Below, in pieces: positions 7,286 to 17,006 of a stretch of DNA of 64,000 bases; positions within the stretch are counted from its first letter, which is position 1, and every line of letters begins with the position of its first letter. The stretch lies in NCBI RefSeq assembly GCF_000018405.1, contig NC_009943.1, forward strand, positions 3,227,001 to 3,291,000, written 5' to 3'. Under the pieces are notes generated by a model. It did no database searches and was not told the origin of the DNA. It was given only the letters and a program-made list of their open reading frames with translations. The stretch is from Desulfosudis oleivorans Hxd3 (lineage in GTDB: Bacteria > Desulfobacterota > Desulfobacteria > Desulfobacterales > Desulfosudaceae). Position numbers and translations under genes: made by a program.

Positions 7286-9391
7286 ATGCGGATAAACCGG
7301 CGCAATGGAGTGTGGGGCCTGCTGTATTTTTTTATGATATGGGGTGTTCCCTTCTTTACAATGGCCGCGGACACCGCAGGCAGGCAGCAGGCCGTTGAGA
7401 TTCAATCCACCGTGCCGGTGCTGAATATCAGAAGCCGGCCCGGCCTGAATGCCGGGGTCGTGGGGAAACTGACCGCTTCGGAAACATCAACGGCCCTGGA
7501 AGTTCTGGAAAAGTGGGTCAAAATCCGCAAATCCGATGGCACGGAAGGGTTTGTGTTCAAAGAATACACCGCCGTCATACAACCGGAACAGGCGCCTGAA
7601 GAGGCGTTGATGCCGGACCCGCCTTCAGAGAAACCCGTGTTGCTCACCGCCACCGTGCCGGTGCTGAATATCAGAAGCCGGCCTGGCCTGAATGCCGATG
7701 TCGTGGGGAAACTGACCGCTTCGGAAACATCGACGGTCCTGGAAGTCCTGGAAGCGTGGGTCAAAATCCGCAAGTCCGACGGCACCGAAGGGTTTGTGTT
7801 CAAACAGTATGCCCGCCTGTCAGAGCGACACCCGGAAAAACGCTCTGCCGATCAAAAAACGAATAAAGGTTCGGATGCCGGCACTTTGCAGGAAGACCGG
7901 CTGGCCGGCGCGGACACCGACGGCACCGGTGATCCCGCCCTGGATGATGTGCTTTCAGGGTTTGATGATGGCGGGACATCCGCTGATGGCCTGGACGGTG
8001 TTCTGGCAGGGTTTGACGGCGATGGGGAAACTTCCGGCGACCTCGGCGATGTACTGTCCGGGTTTGAGGACGAGACATCTTCGCTTGAGCTTGACGCCGC
8101 GGACACAACCGCCTCTCCCTGGGATGTGGGCGGTTCGGTAAAGCTCTCCACTGTCTTTAACGTCAACCATGATCCCCCTGAACCCGGCTGGACCGATCAC
8201 CGCGGCCTGTCGCGCATGCGATCGGAACTTGACCTGCAAATTGATCGGGATATTTATCACTCCTGGAAGGCTCGCGTCAGCGGCCGGGCGTTCTATGATT
8301 TTGCATACGCCATCCAGGGCCGTGACAACTACACCAGCCAGGTGCTGGACGTGTATGAAGACGAGGCTGAAATCCGGGAGGCCTATGTGCAGGGCTCTCT
8401 TTTGCCGTCCCTTGACCTGAAGGTGGGCCGCCAGATAGTGGTCTGGGGACGGTCGGAGAACTTTCGTGTCACTGATGTGCTGAATCCCGTTGACAGCCGC
8501 ACCCCCGGCCTGGTGGATATCGAAGACATTCGCCTGCCGGTGTGCATGACCCGGCTGGATTATTACACAGGCGCCTTTTCCATCACCGGCATTGCCATTC
8601 CAGAAATCCGGTTCAACAAAATGCCGGTGGTCGGCAACGACTTTTATCCCTTAAACGAAGCCCAGCCCGGCGAGGTAGTGCCCAGTCCGAGCCTTGCCAA
8701 TACAGAACTGGCAATGGCGATAAAAGGCATCTTTCACGGGTGGGACGCGTCTTTATACGGCGCCTATCTGTTTGATGACGACACTTACTATGAACTGCTG
8801 GGCTATGAATACACCCTCGTGGATACCATTCCGCTGCCCGGGGGCGGGACCCAGCCGGTTTATGAACAGGATATTGTGGCCGTGCGCCGTCATGCCAGGC
8901 TGTACATGGTGGGCGGGGCCGCCAATGTCACCACCGGCAGCTGGCTTTTCAAGACGGAGCTCTCCTATACCGATGGTTACCGGTACACCAGCACGGAGGA
9001 TGAAAAAGGGAAGTTGAGGTGGCTGGTCGGCCTGGAGTATTCAGGCCTGAAAAACACTACTGTTTCCCTGGATCTTTTACAAACATGGGTGGACGACTTT
9101 GAGCCGGCCATGAAAAAGATGCCGGACTACGCCGTGGAAACACAGTTCGAAGCAGCCCTTCGGGTCTCCCGGACCTTTCTGCGTGAACGGCTTGAGCTGG
9201 TCTTTTTCGGCCTTTTAAGGGGCGGCCAGGGAGAAGACGGCGCCTTTGAGCGCCTTTCCGCGTCTTATGATTTTACCGACCGCCTCACCGGCGGCATCGG
9301 CGCCCTCTTCTACCAGGACGGTGACAGCATCACCTATGACAACATTCACGACAACAACCGGGTGTACGCGGACTTAACTTACAATTTTTAA
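7286..9391 (+). CDS. Outer-membrane beta-barrel (DUF1302-like) with two SH3 domains
   Basis: A 701-residue envelope protein. After a signal peptide (residues 1-28, FFTMAADT) come two nearly identical bacterial SH3-type domains at about 40-95 and 120-175. A linker follows with three repeats of the form LDDVLSGFD, LDGVLAGFD and LGDVLSGFE. From about residue 275 a long beta-barrel follows with alternating hydrophobic strands, ending in a terminal Phe (LTYNF), typical of outer-membrane insertion. The barrel resembles DUF1302/DUF1302-like families. The two SH3 units come from a 152-bp DNA duplication. The gene converges on the repeat lipoprotein gene and their stop codons overlap. Its role may be cell-wall anchoring of the barrel, which is inference. 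Confidence 0.75.
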   Translation: MRINRRNGVWGLLYFFMIWGVPFFTMAADTAGRQQAVEIQSTVPVLNIRSRPGLNAGVVGKLTASETSTALEVLEKWVKIRKSDGTEGFVFKEYTAVIQPEQAPEEALMPDPPSEKPVLLTATVPVLNIRSRPGLNADVVGKLTASETSTVLEVLEAWVKIRKSDGTEGFVFKQYARLSERHPEKRSADQKTNKGSDAGTLQEDRLAGADTDGTGDPALDDVLSGFDDGGTSADGLDGVLAGFDGDGETSGDLGDVLSGFEDETSSLELDAADTTASPWDVGGSVKLSTVFNVNHDPPEPGWTDHRGLSRMRSELDLQIDRDIYHSWKARVSGRAFYDFAYAIQGRDNYTSQVLDVYEDEAEIREAYVQGSLLPSLDLKVGRQIVVWGRSENFRVTDVLNPVDSRTPGLVDIEDIRLPVCMTRLDYYTGAFSITGIAIPEIRFNKMPVVGNDFYPLNEAQPGEVVPSPSLANTELAMAIKGIFHGWDASLYGAYLFDDDTYYELLGYEYTLVDTIPLPGGGTQPVYEQDIVAVRRHARLYMVGGAANVTTGSWLFKTELSYTDGYRYTSTEDEKGKLRWLVGLEYSGLKNTTVSLDLLQTWVDDFEPAMKKMPDYAVETQFEAALRVSRTFLRERLELVFFGLLRGGQGEDGAFERLSASYDFTDRLTGGIGALFYQDGDSITYDNIHDNNRVYADLTYNF
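7409..7803 (+). repeat. 152-bp direct duplication encoding SH3 units
   Basis: 7409-7560 and 7652-7803 are near-identical direct copies at an offset of 243 bp. Each encodes one SH3-type unit of the beta-barrel protein. Few third-position differences remain, so the duplication or its homogenisation is recent. Confidence 0.85.
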
Positions 9392-12300
9392 TACGTCTGC
9401 CCCCAGAAAAGAACCCGGTTGCCCCCCAGCACGTTTGCGGTGTCAGACACCGCAAAATCAGAAGGGGCGCGAAGAAGCGGGAAAATAACCCATTCCCAGT
9501 AAAACCCCATGGCGTCGCCGGTATCCGGCTGGCCATCACCGTTGCTGTCCACAACGGCAAACAGGTAGACCGCGTCCATGGAAAAATCGCCGGCGGGAAA
9601 TGACGGGTCAGAGGGGTTGGGATGCACACCGGCCTGATCCCGCAGAATTTTTAAAAAATCCATCTCGTACCAGTAGTTAGTGTCTGCCTGCACAACGGCG
9701 GAGTCAAGGCCGACGACATAATCCAGGTCAAAGGTGTTGCCGGTGGGCTGAAATCCGCTGCCGCCGTTGACCCCCTGGCTGGTGATGGCCCCGAAAATAA
9801 GATCATCTCCTGTACCGCAGTTGCCATTACAGTTGATCTGAAAAAAGACCGACGCATCGTGGTCGTAATACCGCCGGTTCACGGCAAAGGACCAGTCCGC
9901 CTGGCCGGGATCCACAATGTTATCCCCGGTCTCAAGGGCCATGCCGAACTCAAGGCTGCCCGTGTTCATGTAGATGCCCAGCAGATCCACTACCGGTGTT
10001 AAAACCGGGAACCCGTTAAAGTCCTGGTCCCAGAGCGCCAGAATGGTCACCCGGTCACCGGGTGCCAGGGCAGTGCCGGACAGGTCAATATCAAAGTCGA
10101 TGGCCCCGGCGTCAAGCCTTTGGAAATAACGGATGGCGGACATGTCCGGCTCGGACAGCCCGTCCTGCTCGTCTGTAATAATAATATAGATCGGCGGTGC
10201 GTCCGCGTCATATCCATCCGGCGGCTCAATGCTGCCGGTGACCCACATGTTATACCCCCCGGGCTGAGGGATGGTCGTTGACATGGAGATTCCAACATCC
10301 GTGGTCGCCGCTGTCATGCCGCCGGTGATGGTGACAGGGGCGGGCATGCCGTTCTCATCCGCGTGATATCCGACAATGTCATCCGGGCCGGCCGCGCCGT
10401 CATCGTCCGCGTCCAGAAAGGCAATGACATGTACATTCTCGATGGGCACATCATACCCGTACGGCAGAATGGGAAGCGTATAATCCAGGGGAAAAGAGAC
10501 ATCGGTGTAGGTCGTGTAGCCGATCACACCGTCCGGGTCCAGTTCGGAAAAATCCAGTGAATTGACAGGTTCCGCATACGCCACAATGGTCAGGTCATGA
10601 CCGTTTTCGCAGGTAACCGCTCCACCGTCGCAGACGACCGTGCCGCCGATTTCAGCTTCAAAATTGTACACCGCCCGGTTGATATCAATGTCAATTCCCG
10701 GGTTAGAACCGTCCTCCAGGACAACGGTAAGCGACTGAACGCCGGTTGAATAAAAACCGACCACGTCCCCGGGCGTGAGTTCCGGAAAACAGCCCCCGTA
10801 ATCCCGGTCCCACAGGGCAAATACCATCACCTCGTCTCCCGGGACAAAACGGGTTCCGGAAAGGTCCAGTTCATAATCCAGTTCACCGGCGGGAATGGTT
10901 TTAAAGTAATCCACCGCCGCCAGGGTACTGCCGCCGGACAGCATGACAGCCGGATCGGCCACCGCCACCACCACCGGTTCATCGGCCCGGTTCTCGCCTC
11001 CAGGCGGCAGGGTGACGCTGCCGGACAGGGTGATGTCCCATCCGCCTGCCCCGGCAATCTCACTGATAAAGTAGATGGGAACATCTGTTTGCGGGGTCAT
11101 GCCGTCTACAATCGTGATACACCTCGGCATGCCGCCGGCCGCATCGGCATGGCTCCCCAGAATGTCACCGGCATCAATCATGCCGTTATCGTTGATGTCC
11201 AGAAACGCCACCACATGGACGTTTTCAATGGGCACGTCATAGCCGTACGGCAGAATGGGAAGCGTGTAAGTCAGGGGAAAAGCCGTACCGGCATATGTTT
11301 TAAATCCGATAATGGCGTCCGGGTCCAATTCATCAAAGTCCAGGGAGGTGATGGCCCCGGCATAGGCCACAACCGTAATATCATGCCCGCCGTCACAGTC
11401 AAACAGGCCGCTGTCGCAGAAAACGGTGCCGCCGATTTCCGCCTCAAAGTCAAACACCTCGCGGGTGATCGTGATATCAATCCCTGGAGTGTCACCGTCG
11501 GCCAGTACAACGGAAAACTGCTGGCTGCCTGCATCCGCGTAAAACCCCACCCAGTCCCCCGGGTTTACATCGGGAAAGCACCGGTTAAAATCCCGGTCCC
11601 ACAGGGCCGTCACCATCACCGCGTCGCCGGGAGCAAACCGGGTGGATGAAAGGTCCAGGGTAAACGCATATTCGCCGGGGGATAGTATCTGAAAGTAATC
11701 AAAGGCGTCAAACCCGCCACCGCCGTCACCCATGGCGCCGGGATCGCCCACGGCCAGCACCACCGGCATGTCCGCTGTGTTTTCCCCGCCAAACGGCATG
11801 GTGATGCTGCCCGAAATCGTGATATCGCTGCCGGCGGCCGAAGAACTCACCGTCTGCATCATGTAAATAGGAAACCGGTCTGTTGCCGGTGCCATGCCGT
11901 CATATATCGTCAGGCAGTCCGGCATGGCGTCAGCGGACGCGGCATAGCTGCCCACCACATCCCCGGTATTGACCTCTCCGTTGCCGTCAACATCCAGAAA
12001 CGCCACCAGGTGAATATTTTCAATGGGTACGTCATACCCGTAAGGCAGAATGGGAAGGGTGTAATCCAGGGGAAAAGAGACGTCTTCATAGGTTTTAAAG
12101 CCGATCACACCGTCCGGGTCCAGCCCGGTAAAGTTAGACGAGGTGATGGGTTCCGCATAGGCCACAATCGTAATATCATGCCCGCCCTCACAGTCAAACA
12201 GGCCGTTGTCGCAGAAAACGGTGCCGCCGATCTCGGCCTCAAAGTCAAACACCTCGCGACTGATCCTGATATCAATCCCCGGATTGTCACCATCTGCCAG

Positions 12301-13521
12301 CACAACGGAAAACTGCTGACTGCCGGCATCCGCGTAAAACCCCACCCAGTCCCCGGGGCTTACATCGGGAAAGCACCCGTCAAAGTCCCGGTCCCACAGG
12401 GCCGTCACCATCACCGCGTCGCCGGGGGCAAACCGGGTGGATGAAAGGTCCAGGGTAAAATCATATTCGCCGGGGGAAAGCATCTGAAAATACTCAAAGG
12501 CATCAAGCCCGCTCTCGCCGTCGTTCATGGCGTCGGGATCGCCCACCACCAGCACCACCGGCATGTCCGCTCTGTTTTCCCCGCCAAACGGCATGGTGAT
12601 GCTGCCTGAGACCGTGATGTCGCTGCCGCTCGCCGGGGCATTGACCATCTGCATCATGTAAACGGGAAACCGGTCTGTTTCCGGTGTCATGCCGCCGGTT
12701 ATCGTCAGGCAGGCCGGCATGGCATCGGCGGACGCGGCATAACTGCCCACCACATCCCCGGCATTCACCTCGCCGTTGCCGTCAACATCCAGAAACGCCA
12801 CCAGGTGAACATTTTCAATGGGCACATCATACCCGTACGGCAGAATGGGAAGCGTGTAATCCAGGGGAAAAGAGACGTCTTCATAGGTTTTAAACCCGAT
12901 CACACCGTCCGTGTCCAGCCCGGTAAAGTCCGACGAGGTAATGGGTGCCGCATAGGCCACGATGGTCAGGTCATGTCCGCCCTCACAGTCAAACAGGCCG
13001 TTGTCGCAGAAAACGGTGCCCCCGAGTTCCGCCTCAAAGTCGAACACCTCGCGGGTGATGGCGATATCCAGGTTTCTGTTCTGGCCCGCCCTGAGGGTAT
13101 AGGCGGTGTCAAAGGATTCCGGCGGCAGGTAAAACCCCAGAAAATCCCCGGTATCCAGGGCCGGGGAATCAGAAAAATTGTTGTCAATAAACGCGATCAG
13201 GTGAACGGTTTCCCCCGGCGACATGCCCAGCAGCGAGACATCCATGCGATAGCGGTTGTCCGCGTCCACGGGCTTGATATCCACCACCACGGATTCGGGG
13301 TCATTCTCCAGTTGTTCCATGTCCGCTGTCTTTGCCGCTGCCACAAAAATCGGCCCGCGCCGCTCACTTCCCGGGATGGCGGAGGCATCCACCTGCCCGC
13401 TCAGCACAATATCCGGTGAAGCGGCATCATCCGAGGTGCCACCGCCACAGCCTGTCAACAAAAGGCTGACAACAAATAACGCGCCCCACAGCGCGCGCCA
13501 TGTCCCGTTTGAATGTTTCAT
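9388..13521 (-). CDS. Giant repetitive lipoprotein with dockerin-like calcium loops
   Basis: A protein of 1377 residues beginning with a lipoprotein signal (LLLTGCGGG, lipobox LTGC), so it is probably anchored in the outer membrane or periplasm. Its body is four tandem repeats of about 264 residues. Each contains a Cys pair (TVFCDNGLFDC), the block LPILPYGYDVPIEN and an EF-hand-like loop of the form DVDGNGEVNAGD, similar to dockerin or thrombospondin type 3 calcium loops. A fifth, partial unit ends the protein. ATG 13521 was chosen because it starts a proper signal peptide; the upstream ATG 13554 would put 11 polar residues before it. The stop codon overlaps that of the convergent barrel gene. 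I recognise no named family; adhesion or a surface calcium-binding role is a guess. Confidence 0.75.
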   Translation of the reverse strand: MKHSNGTWRALWGALFVVSLLLTGCGGGTSDDAASPDIVLSGQVDASAIPGSERRGPIFVAAAKTADMEQLENDPESVVVDIKPVDADNRYRMDVSLLGMSPGETVHLIAFIDNNFSDSPALDTGDFLGFYLPPESFDTAYTLRAGQNRNLDIAITREVFDFEAELGGTVFCDNGLFDCEGGHDLTIVAYAAPITSSDFTGLDTDGVIGFKTYEDVSFPLDYTLPILPYGYDVPIENVHLVAFLDVDGNGEVNAGDVVGSYAASADAMPACLTITGGMTPETDRFPVYMMQMVNAPASGSDITVSGSITMPFGGENRADMPVVLVVGDPDAMNDGESGLDAFEYFQMLSPGEYDFTLDLSSTRFAPGDAVMVTALWDRDFDGCFPDVSPGDWVGFYADAGSQQFSVVLADGDNPGIDIRISREVFDFEAEIGGTVFCDNGLFDCEGGHDITIVAYAEPITSSNFTGLDPDGVIGFKTYEDVSFPLDYTLPILPYGYDVPIENIHLVAFLDVDGNGEVNTGDVVGSYAASADAMPDCLTIYDGMAPATDRFPIYMMQTVSSSAAGSDITISGSITMPFGGENTADMPVVLAVGDPGAMGDGGGGFDAFDYFQILSPGEYAFTLDLSSTRFAPGDAVMVTALWDRDFNRCFPDVNPGDWVGFYADAGSQQFSVVLADGDTPGIDITITREVFDFEAEIGGTVFCDSGLFDCDGGHDITVVAYAGAITSLDFDELDPDAIIGFKTYAGTAFPLTYTLPILPYGYDVPIENVHVVAFLDINDNGMIDAGDILGSHADAAGGMPRCITIVDGMTPQTDVPIYFISEIAGAGGWDITLSGSVTLPPGGENRADEPVVVAVADPAVMLSGGSTLAAVDYFKTIPAGELDYELDLSGTRFVPGDEVMVFALWDRDYGGCFPELTPGDVVGFYSTGVQSLTVVLEDGSNPGIDIDINRAVYNFEAEIGGTVVCDGGAVTCENGHDLTIVAYAEPVNSLDFSELDPDGVIGYTTYTDVSFPLDYTLPILPYGYDVPIENVHVIAFLDADDDGAAGPDDIVGYHADENGMPAPVTITGGMTAATTDVGISMSTTIPQPGGYNMWVTGSIEPPDGYDADAPPIYIIITDEQDGLSEPDMSAIRYFQRLDAGAIDFDIDLSGTALAPGDRVTILALWDQDFNGFPVLTPVVDLLGIYMNTGSLEFGMALETGDNIVDPGQADWSFAVNRRYYDHDASVFFQINCNGNCGTGDDLIFGAITSQGVNGGSGFQPTGNTFDLDYVVGLDSAVVQADTNYWYEMDFLKILRDQAGVHPNPSDPSFPAGDFSMDAVYLFAVVDSNGDGQPDTGDAMGFYWEWVIFPLLRAPSDFAVSDTANVLGGNRVLFWGQTY
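9872..13060 (-). repeat. Four tandem coding repeats of about 790-800 bp
   Basis: Unit boundaries taken at the ITREVFDFEAE-like block fall near 13052, 12251, 11459, 10671 and 9872. The two units between 13.05 and 11.46 kb are very similar at DNA level; the outer ones are more diverged. This suggests recent unequal crossing-over or gene conversion. Confidence 0.85.
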
Positions 13522-13759
13522 GCTGACTCCAGGCCCGGTTTCTACATGCGGCATCCGGCCAACCCCTTCATTACCGATGGTTTTCTTCGCCTGCTTTTTG
13601 TTTGTATTATCAATCCATTGTCACTGTGTCAAACCATTTGGACAAACCCGGGCAGGGTATTGCTTTTTTGTCGGAGGCAAACAGGGGTATAAAACACGAA
13701 AATTGGTATACCGGAAGCAGGAAACCGGATGACGGGTTTTACATCGTTATTGCTGTTTT

Positions 13760-13836
13760 TGGTCGGGGCGGCAGGATTTGAACCTGCGGCCCCCTGCTCC
13801 CAAAGCAGGTGCGCTACCAGGCTGCGCCACGCCCCG
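13760..13836 (-). tRNA. tRNA-Pro (TGG)
   Basis: Read on the minus strand, acceptor CGGGGCG pairs with CGCCCCG. The anticodon loop CTTTGGG has anticodon TGG, the T-arm carries GGTTCAAATCC, and CCA is encoded at 13760-13762. It lies 102 bp downstream of the amidase stop on the same strand. Confidence 0.95.
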
Positions 13837-13938
13837 ACAGGGTTTTAAACGCCCGGCCCGTCTCCCCTTCGAACCCGGCGAAAAAAGACAAAGGGTTGTT
13901 TAACACACCACGGCCGGTTATGCAAGGCCCCGGCGGTG

Positions 13939-14712
13939 TCAGGGGCCGAAGAACCGGTCCACGGCGGCACAGACAGCATCGGCCAGGGCGGAGAGATAAT
14001 CCGGGTCCCGGAACCGGTCCTCCACCGCCGGATGGGTGATGGCCCCAACCTCCACCAGCACGGCGGGCATGTGCATACCTGTCAGCGGCGCCAGGGGCGC
14101 CTGCCGGACAACGGCATCGCCGCTTACGGCCAGGGGGTCAAAGGACTCCCGCAGCAGGGATGCCAGGCTTCTGGCGGCATAAAACTGTTTTTCATCAACT
14201 CTGTCCCACAAACTGTAGGTATCGGCACTGCTCTCAGGAGAATCAGCAGTGGTCAGAAGGCTGTCGGGCGGCAGCCCCCTGTAAAACACGGTGATGCCGC
14301 CTGATGTGGAAGAAAAGCCGCCGCCGGCGTGAAGGCTGACAAACAGGTCTGCCTGCCGGCTGTTGGCCAGGGCCGCACGATCAACACCGTCCAGCCGGTA
14401 ATCGCCGGACCGTGTCAGAACCACGCCGTAGCGCGGCTCAAGGCAGGCCGCCACCCGGCGGGCCAGGGCCAGGGTGACCTCTTTTTCCAGCAGGCCGCCG
14501 CTGCCTTCAGTGCCGGTATCAGTGCCGCCATGGCCGGGATCCAGCGCAATAATTTTGGCGGAAGGCGCATCGGCCCGAACAGGCGGGCAGAGGGCCGTTC
14601 CGGCAATGGCCACAAACCCGGCCACCAGCAGCACCGCCAGGCGCTGTTTGGCACGAAACCTAATAATTATGGCTGTTTCCTGCATATTTGCCAGCCTTTT
14701 TTCCCTTGACAT
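13939..14712 (-). CDS. N-acetylmuramoyl-L-alanine amidase (AmiC type)
   Basis: A 257-residue Amidase_3 enzyme that cleaves the bond between N-acetylmuramate and L-alanine in peptidoglycan. An N-terminal signal segment (about residues 22-46) sends it to the periplasm. The zinc ligands are visible: His in LDPGHGGTD, Glu in LLEKEVTLA and His in FVSLHAGG. The catalytic Glu lies in VLVEVGAIT. There is no AMIN or SPOR domain, so septal targeting is not evident. ATG 14712 and ATG 14685 are both possible starts; neither has a strong ribosome site. tRNA-Pro follows downstream. Confidence 0.85.
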   Translation of the reverse strand: MSREKRLANMQETAIIIRFRAKQRLAVLLVAGFVAIAGTALCPPVRADAPSAKIIALDPGHGGTDTGTEGSGGLLEKEVTLALARRVAACLEPRYGVVLTRSGDYRLDGVDRAALANSRQADLFVSLHAGGGFSSTSGGITVFYRGLPPDSLLTTADSPESSADTYSLWDRVDEKQFYAARSLASLLRESFDPLAVSGDAVVRQAPLAPLTGMHMPAVLVEVGAITHPAVEDRFRDPDYLSALADAVCAAVDRFFGP

Positions 14713-14721
14713 AAATACCGG

Positions 14722-14750
14722 TTGACTTTAGAGTGTTCAGACTTTACATA
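14722..14750 (+). promoter_or_regulatory. Sigma-70 promoter for tRNA-Leu
   Basis: The -35 box TTGACT (14722-14727), a 17-bp spacer and the -10 box TACATA (14745-14750) point toward tRNA-Leu about 90 bp downstream. Confidence 0.65.
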
Positions 14751-14839
14751 CTTCAATATATAGCGAATGGTACCAGAAAGGCGTGGAAAACACATCAAAA
14801 AAACAGGTTACATCACTGGTCGCCCATCGTAATTACCAG

Positions 14840-14926
14840 GCGAGAGTGGCGGAATTGGTAGACGCACTGGACTTAGGATCCAGCTCTGGAAACAGAGTGG
14901 GAGTTCAAGTCTCCCCTCTCGCACCA
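14840..14926 (+). tRNA. tRNA-Leu (TAG)
   Basis: Acceptor GCGAGAG pairs with CTCTCGC. The anticodon loop CTTAGGA has anticodon TAG. A long variable arm is present (CTCTGG AAA CAGAG), and CCA is encoded at 14924-14926. The trigger factor gene starts 102 bp downstream. Confidence 0.95.
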
Positions 14927-15027
14927 CATAAGAAAAACAGTCAGTGGTTCATCCCCGCATGACGGTGAACCGTCGTGCGTCAAGGTATTTTTCTTTAAAA
15001 TTTTAGAAATGGAAAAGGACAGTCAAG

Positions 15028-16359
15028 ATGCATGTTACCGTAGAAGACCAGAGCACCATCAAAAAAGTGCTCCATGTTGAAATTCCCGTGGAGGTTGTCT
15101 CCCGGGAGCTGAACGCCGGATTTGACCAAATTCGAAAAACCGCAAAAATAAAAGGGTTTCGACCAGGCAAGGCCCCGATGTCAATGCTCAAAAGGCTTTA
15201 CAAGGACCAGGTACACGCTGATGTGAGTATTCAGCTGATCCAGAGCAGCCTGCCAAACGCGATTCGGGAAAAGGCGCTCAACATCATCGGCGACCCCCAG
15301 ATCAACCCGTCGGTCCTTTCCGAAGAAGGTCCTTTCACCTATTCGGCCACCATCGAAATCAAACCGGAAATCGACGATATCGATTTCAAGGGGCTGACCC
15401 TTAAAAAACCCCTCTACGCCTGCACCGACGAAGAGGTGGACCACCAGCTCACGCTGCTGCGCAAAAACCTGGCCAAGCTTCAGGACATTGCCGAACCCCG
15501 GCCCGCGCAGGAAAAAGACGCGGCCATCATCGACTACCAGGCCCGTCTTGACGGCCAGCCCGTGGCGGACCTGCCCGATGAGCAGGAATTTCACCTCAGG
15601 ATCGGTTCCGGCGCCATTGACAAAACGTTTGACCAGCAGGTAGTGGGCATGACCGTTGGTGAAACCCGCACGTTCGAGGTCACCTTTCCGGAAACCCATG
15701 GAAGCAAAACACTGGCCGGAAACACCATCAGCTTTACCGTCACCCTCAAAAGTCTGAAGGAAGAGATCCTGCCCGAGCTCAACGACGAGCTGGCCGCCCA
15801 GTTCGGCCCCTTTGACTCCCTGGACCAGCTCAAGACCGAGATTCGCAAGAACCTTCAGTCCGGCTATGACCGCCGCGGCGAGCAGGAACTCCACGAACAG
15901 GTGTTTACCGCCCTGCTGGAAAAGACCAGCTTTGAGGTGCCGGAAACCATGGTGCAGCATGAACTGGACGGCATTCTCGACGAAATCGATCGCACCTACT
16001 CGGCCTACAACCTCTCCCTGGAAGCCCTGGGCCAGACCAAGGAGGCCCTTTCTGAAAAATACCGCGACACAGCGGTCAAGCAGGCCAAACGCCACCTGAT
16101 TCTCAACAAGATCATCGACCAGGAAAAGATGGCGATTTCTGATGATGAACTGGCCGAAGGGTTTGAGTCTATTGCCAAAAGCATGGGCCAGCCCGCCGAC
16201 ATGGTCAAGCAGTACTACCAGGGCAACCCCGAGCAAATCGATGTGCTGCGGTACACGCTGCTTGAAAAAAAGGCAATGCGTATTATTATAGAGGGTAGCA
16301 CCGTTGAAGAAGTGACCCCGGATCCCTCGAGCCCCGACACCGCCGGGGATCAGGCATAA
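15028..16359 (+). CDS. tig: Trigger factor
   Basis: Ribosome-associated chaperone and peptidyl-prolyl isomerase, 443 residues, the usual length. The N-terminal ribosome-binding signature GFRPGKAP lies near residue 45. The FKBP-like domain follows (IIDYQARLDG to FTVTLKSL, about 165-245), then the helical C-terminal chaperone arms. It opens the tig-clpP-clpX-lon run, a common order that links folding of new chains to proteolysis. The ATG follows a GGAAAAGGA ribosome site. The acidic C-terminal tail is ordinary. Confidence 0.97.
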   Translation: MHVTVEDQSTIKKVLHVEIPVEVVSRELNAGFDQIRKTAKIKGFRPGKAPMSMLKRLYKDQVHADVSIQLIQSSLPNAIREKALNIIGDPQINPSVLSEEGPFTYSATIEIKPEIDDIDFKGLTLKKPLYACTDEEVDHQLTLLRKNLAKLQDIAEPRPAQEKDAAIIDYQARLDGQPVADLPDEQEFHLRIGSGAIDKTFDQQVVGMTVGETRTFEVTFPETHGSKTLAGNTISFTVTLKSLKEEILPELNDELAAQFGPFDSLDQLKTEIRKNLQSGYDRRGEQELHEQVFTALLEKTSFEVPETMVQHELDGILDEIDRTYSAYNLSLEALGQTKEALSEKYRDTAVKQAKRHLILNKIIDQEKMAISDDELAEGFESIAKSMGQPADMVKQYYQGNPEQIDVLRYTLLEKKAMRIIIEGSTVEEVTPDPSSPDTAGDQA

Positions 16360-16386
16360 ATCGAATTTGTAAACAGGAGGTATACA

Positions 16387-17004
16387 GTGCCCTTAATTCC
16401 CATGGTCATCGAGCAGACAAGCAGGGGCGAGCGCGCCTTTGATATCTACTCCCGGCTGCTCAAGGACCGTATCGTGTTCATCGGCAGCGCCATCGACGAC
16501 GAGACTGCCAACCTGCTCATCGCCCAGCTGCTGTTTCTTGAGTCGGAAGATCCGGACAAGGACATTAACTTCTATATCAATTCCCCCGGTGGAAAGGTTT
16601 CCGCCGGCATGGCAATCTATGATACAATGCAGTATATCAAATCGGACATTGCCACCGTGTGCATCGGCCATGCGGCCAGCATGGGCGCTTTTCTGCTGGC
16701 GGCCGGCGCCAAGGGCAAGCGGTTTTCCCTGCCCAACTCCCGCATCATGATCCACCAGCCCATGGGCGGGGCCCAGGGCCAGGCCTCGGACATCGCCATT
16801 CAGGCCAAGGAAATACTGAGGATGAAGGATATCCTGAACCAGATTCTGGCCCACCACACCGGCAAGCCCCTTGAGCAGATTCAGGTTGACACGGACCGCG
16901 ACTTTTTCATGTCCGGAGAAGAGGCCAAGGCCTATGGCATCGTGGACCACGTGATCACCGACAGAAGTGATCTGGACAAGCTGGAAAAACCCCAGGAGGC
17001 ATAA
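16387..17004 (+). CDS. clpP: ATP-dependent Clp protease proteolytic subunit
   Basis: Serine peptidase that forms the tetradecameric chamber fed by ClpX. It has 205 residues. The catalytic triad is in place: Ser98 in GHAASMGAF, His123 in MIHQP and Asp172 in DTDRDFF. The start is GTG 16387 with AGGAGG seven bases upstream. Only 27 bp separate it from tig, and clpX starts two bases after its stop, so the genes are co-transcribed and probably translationally coupled. Confidence 0.97.
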   Translation: MPLIPMVIEQTSRGERAFDIYSRLLKDRIVFIGSAIDDETANLLIAQLLFLESEDPDKDINFYINSPGGKVSAGMAIYDTMQYIKSDIATVCIGHAASMGAFLLAAGAKGKRFSLPNSRIMIHQPMGGAQGQASDIAIQAKEILRMKDILNQILAHHTGKPLEQIQVDTDRDFFMSGEEAKAYGIVDHVITDRSDLDKLEKPQEA

Positions 17005-17006
17005 TC

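Noticed and set aside
9388-13060. Repeated DNA that might suggest a CRISPR array
   Set aside because: Units are about 790-800 bp and stay in one coding frame; no CRISPR array with short repeats and unique spacers exists in the window.
15181-16236. 351-residue open frame opposite tig
   Set aside because: Antisense shadow of an unmistakable trigger factor gene.
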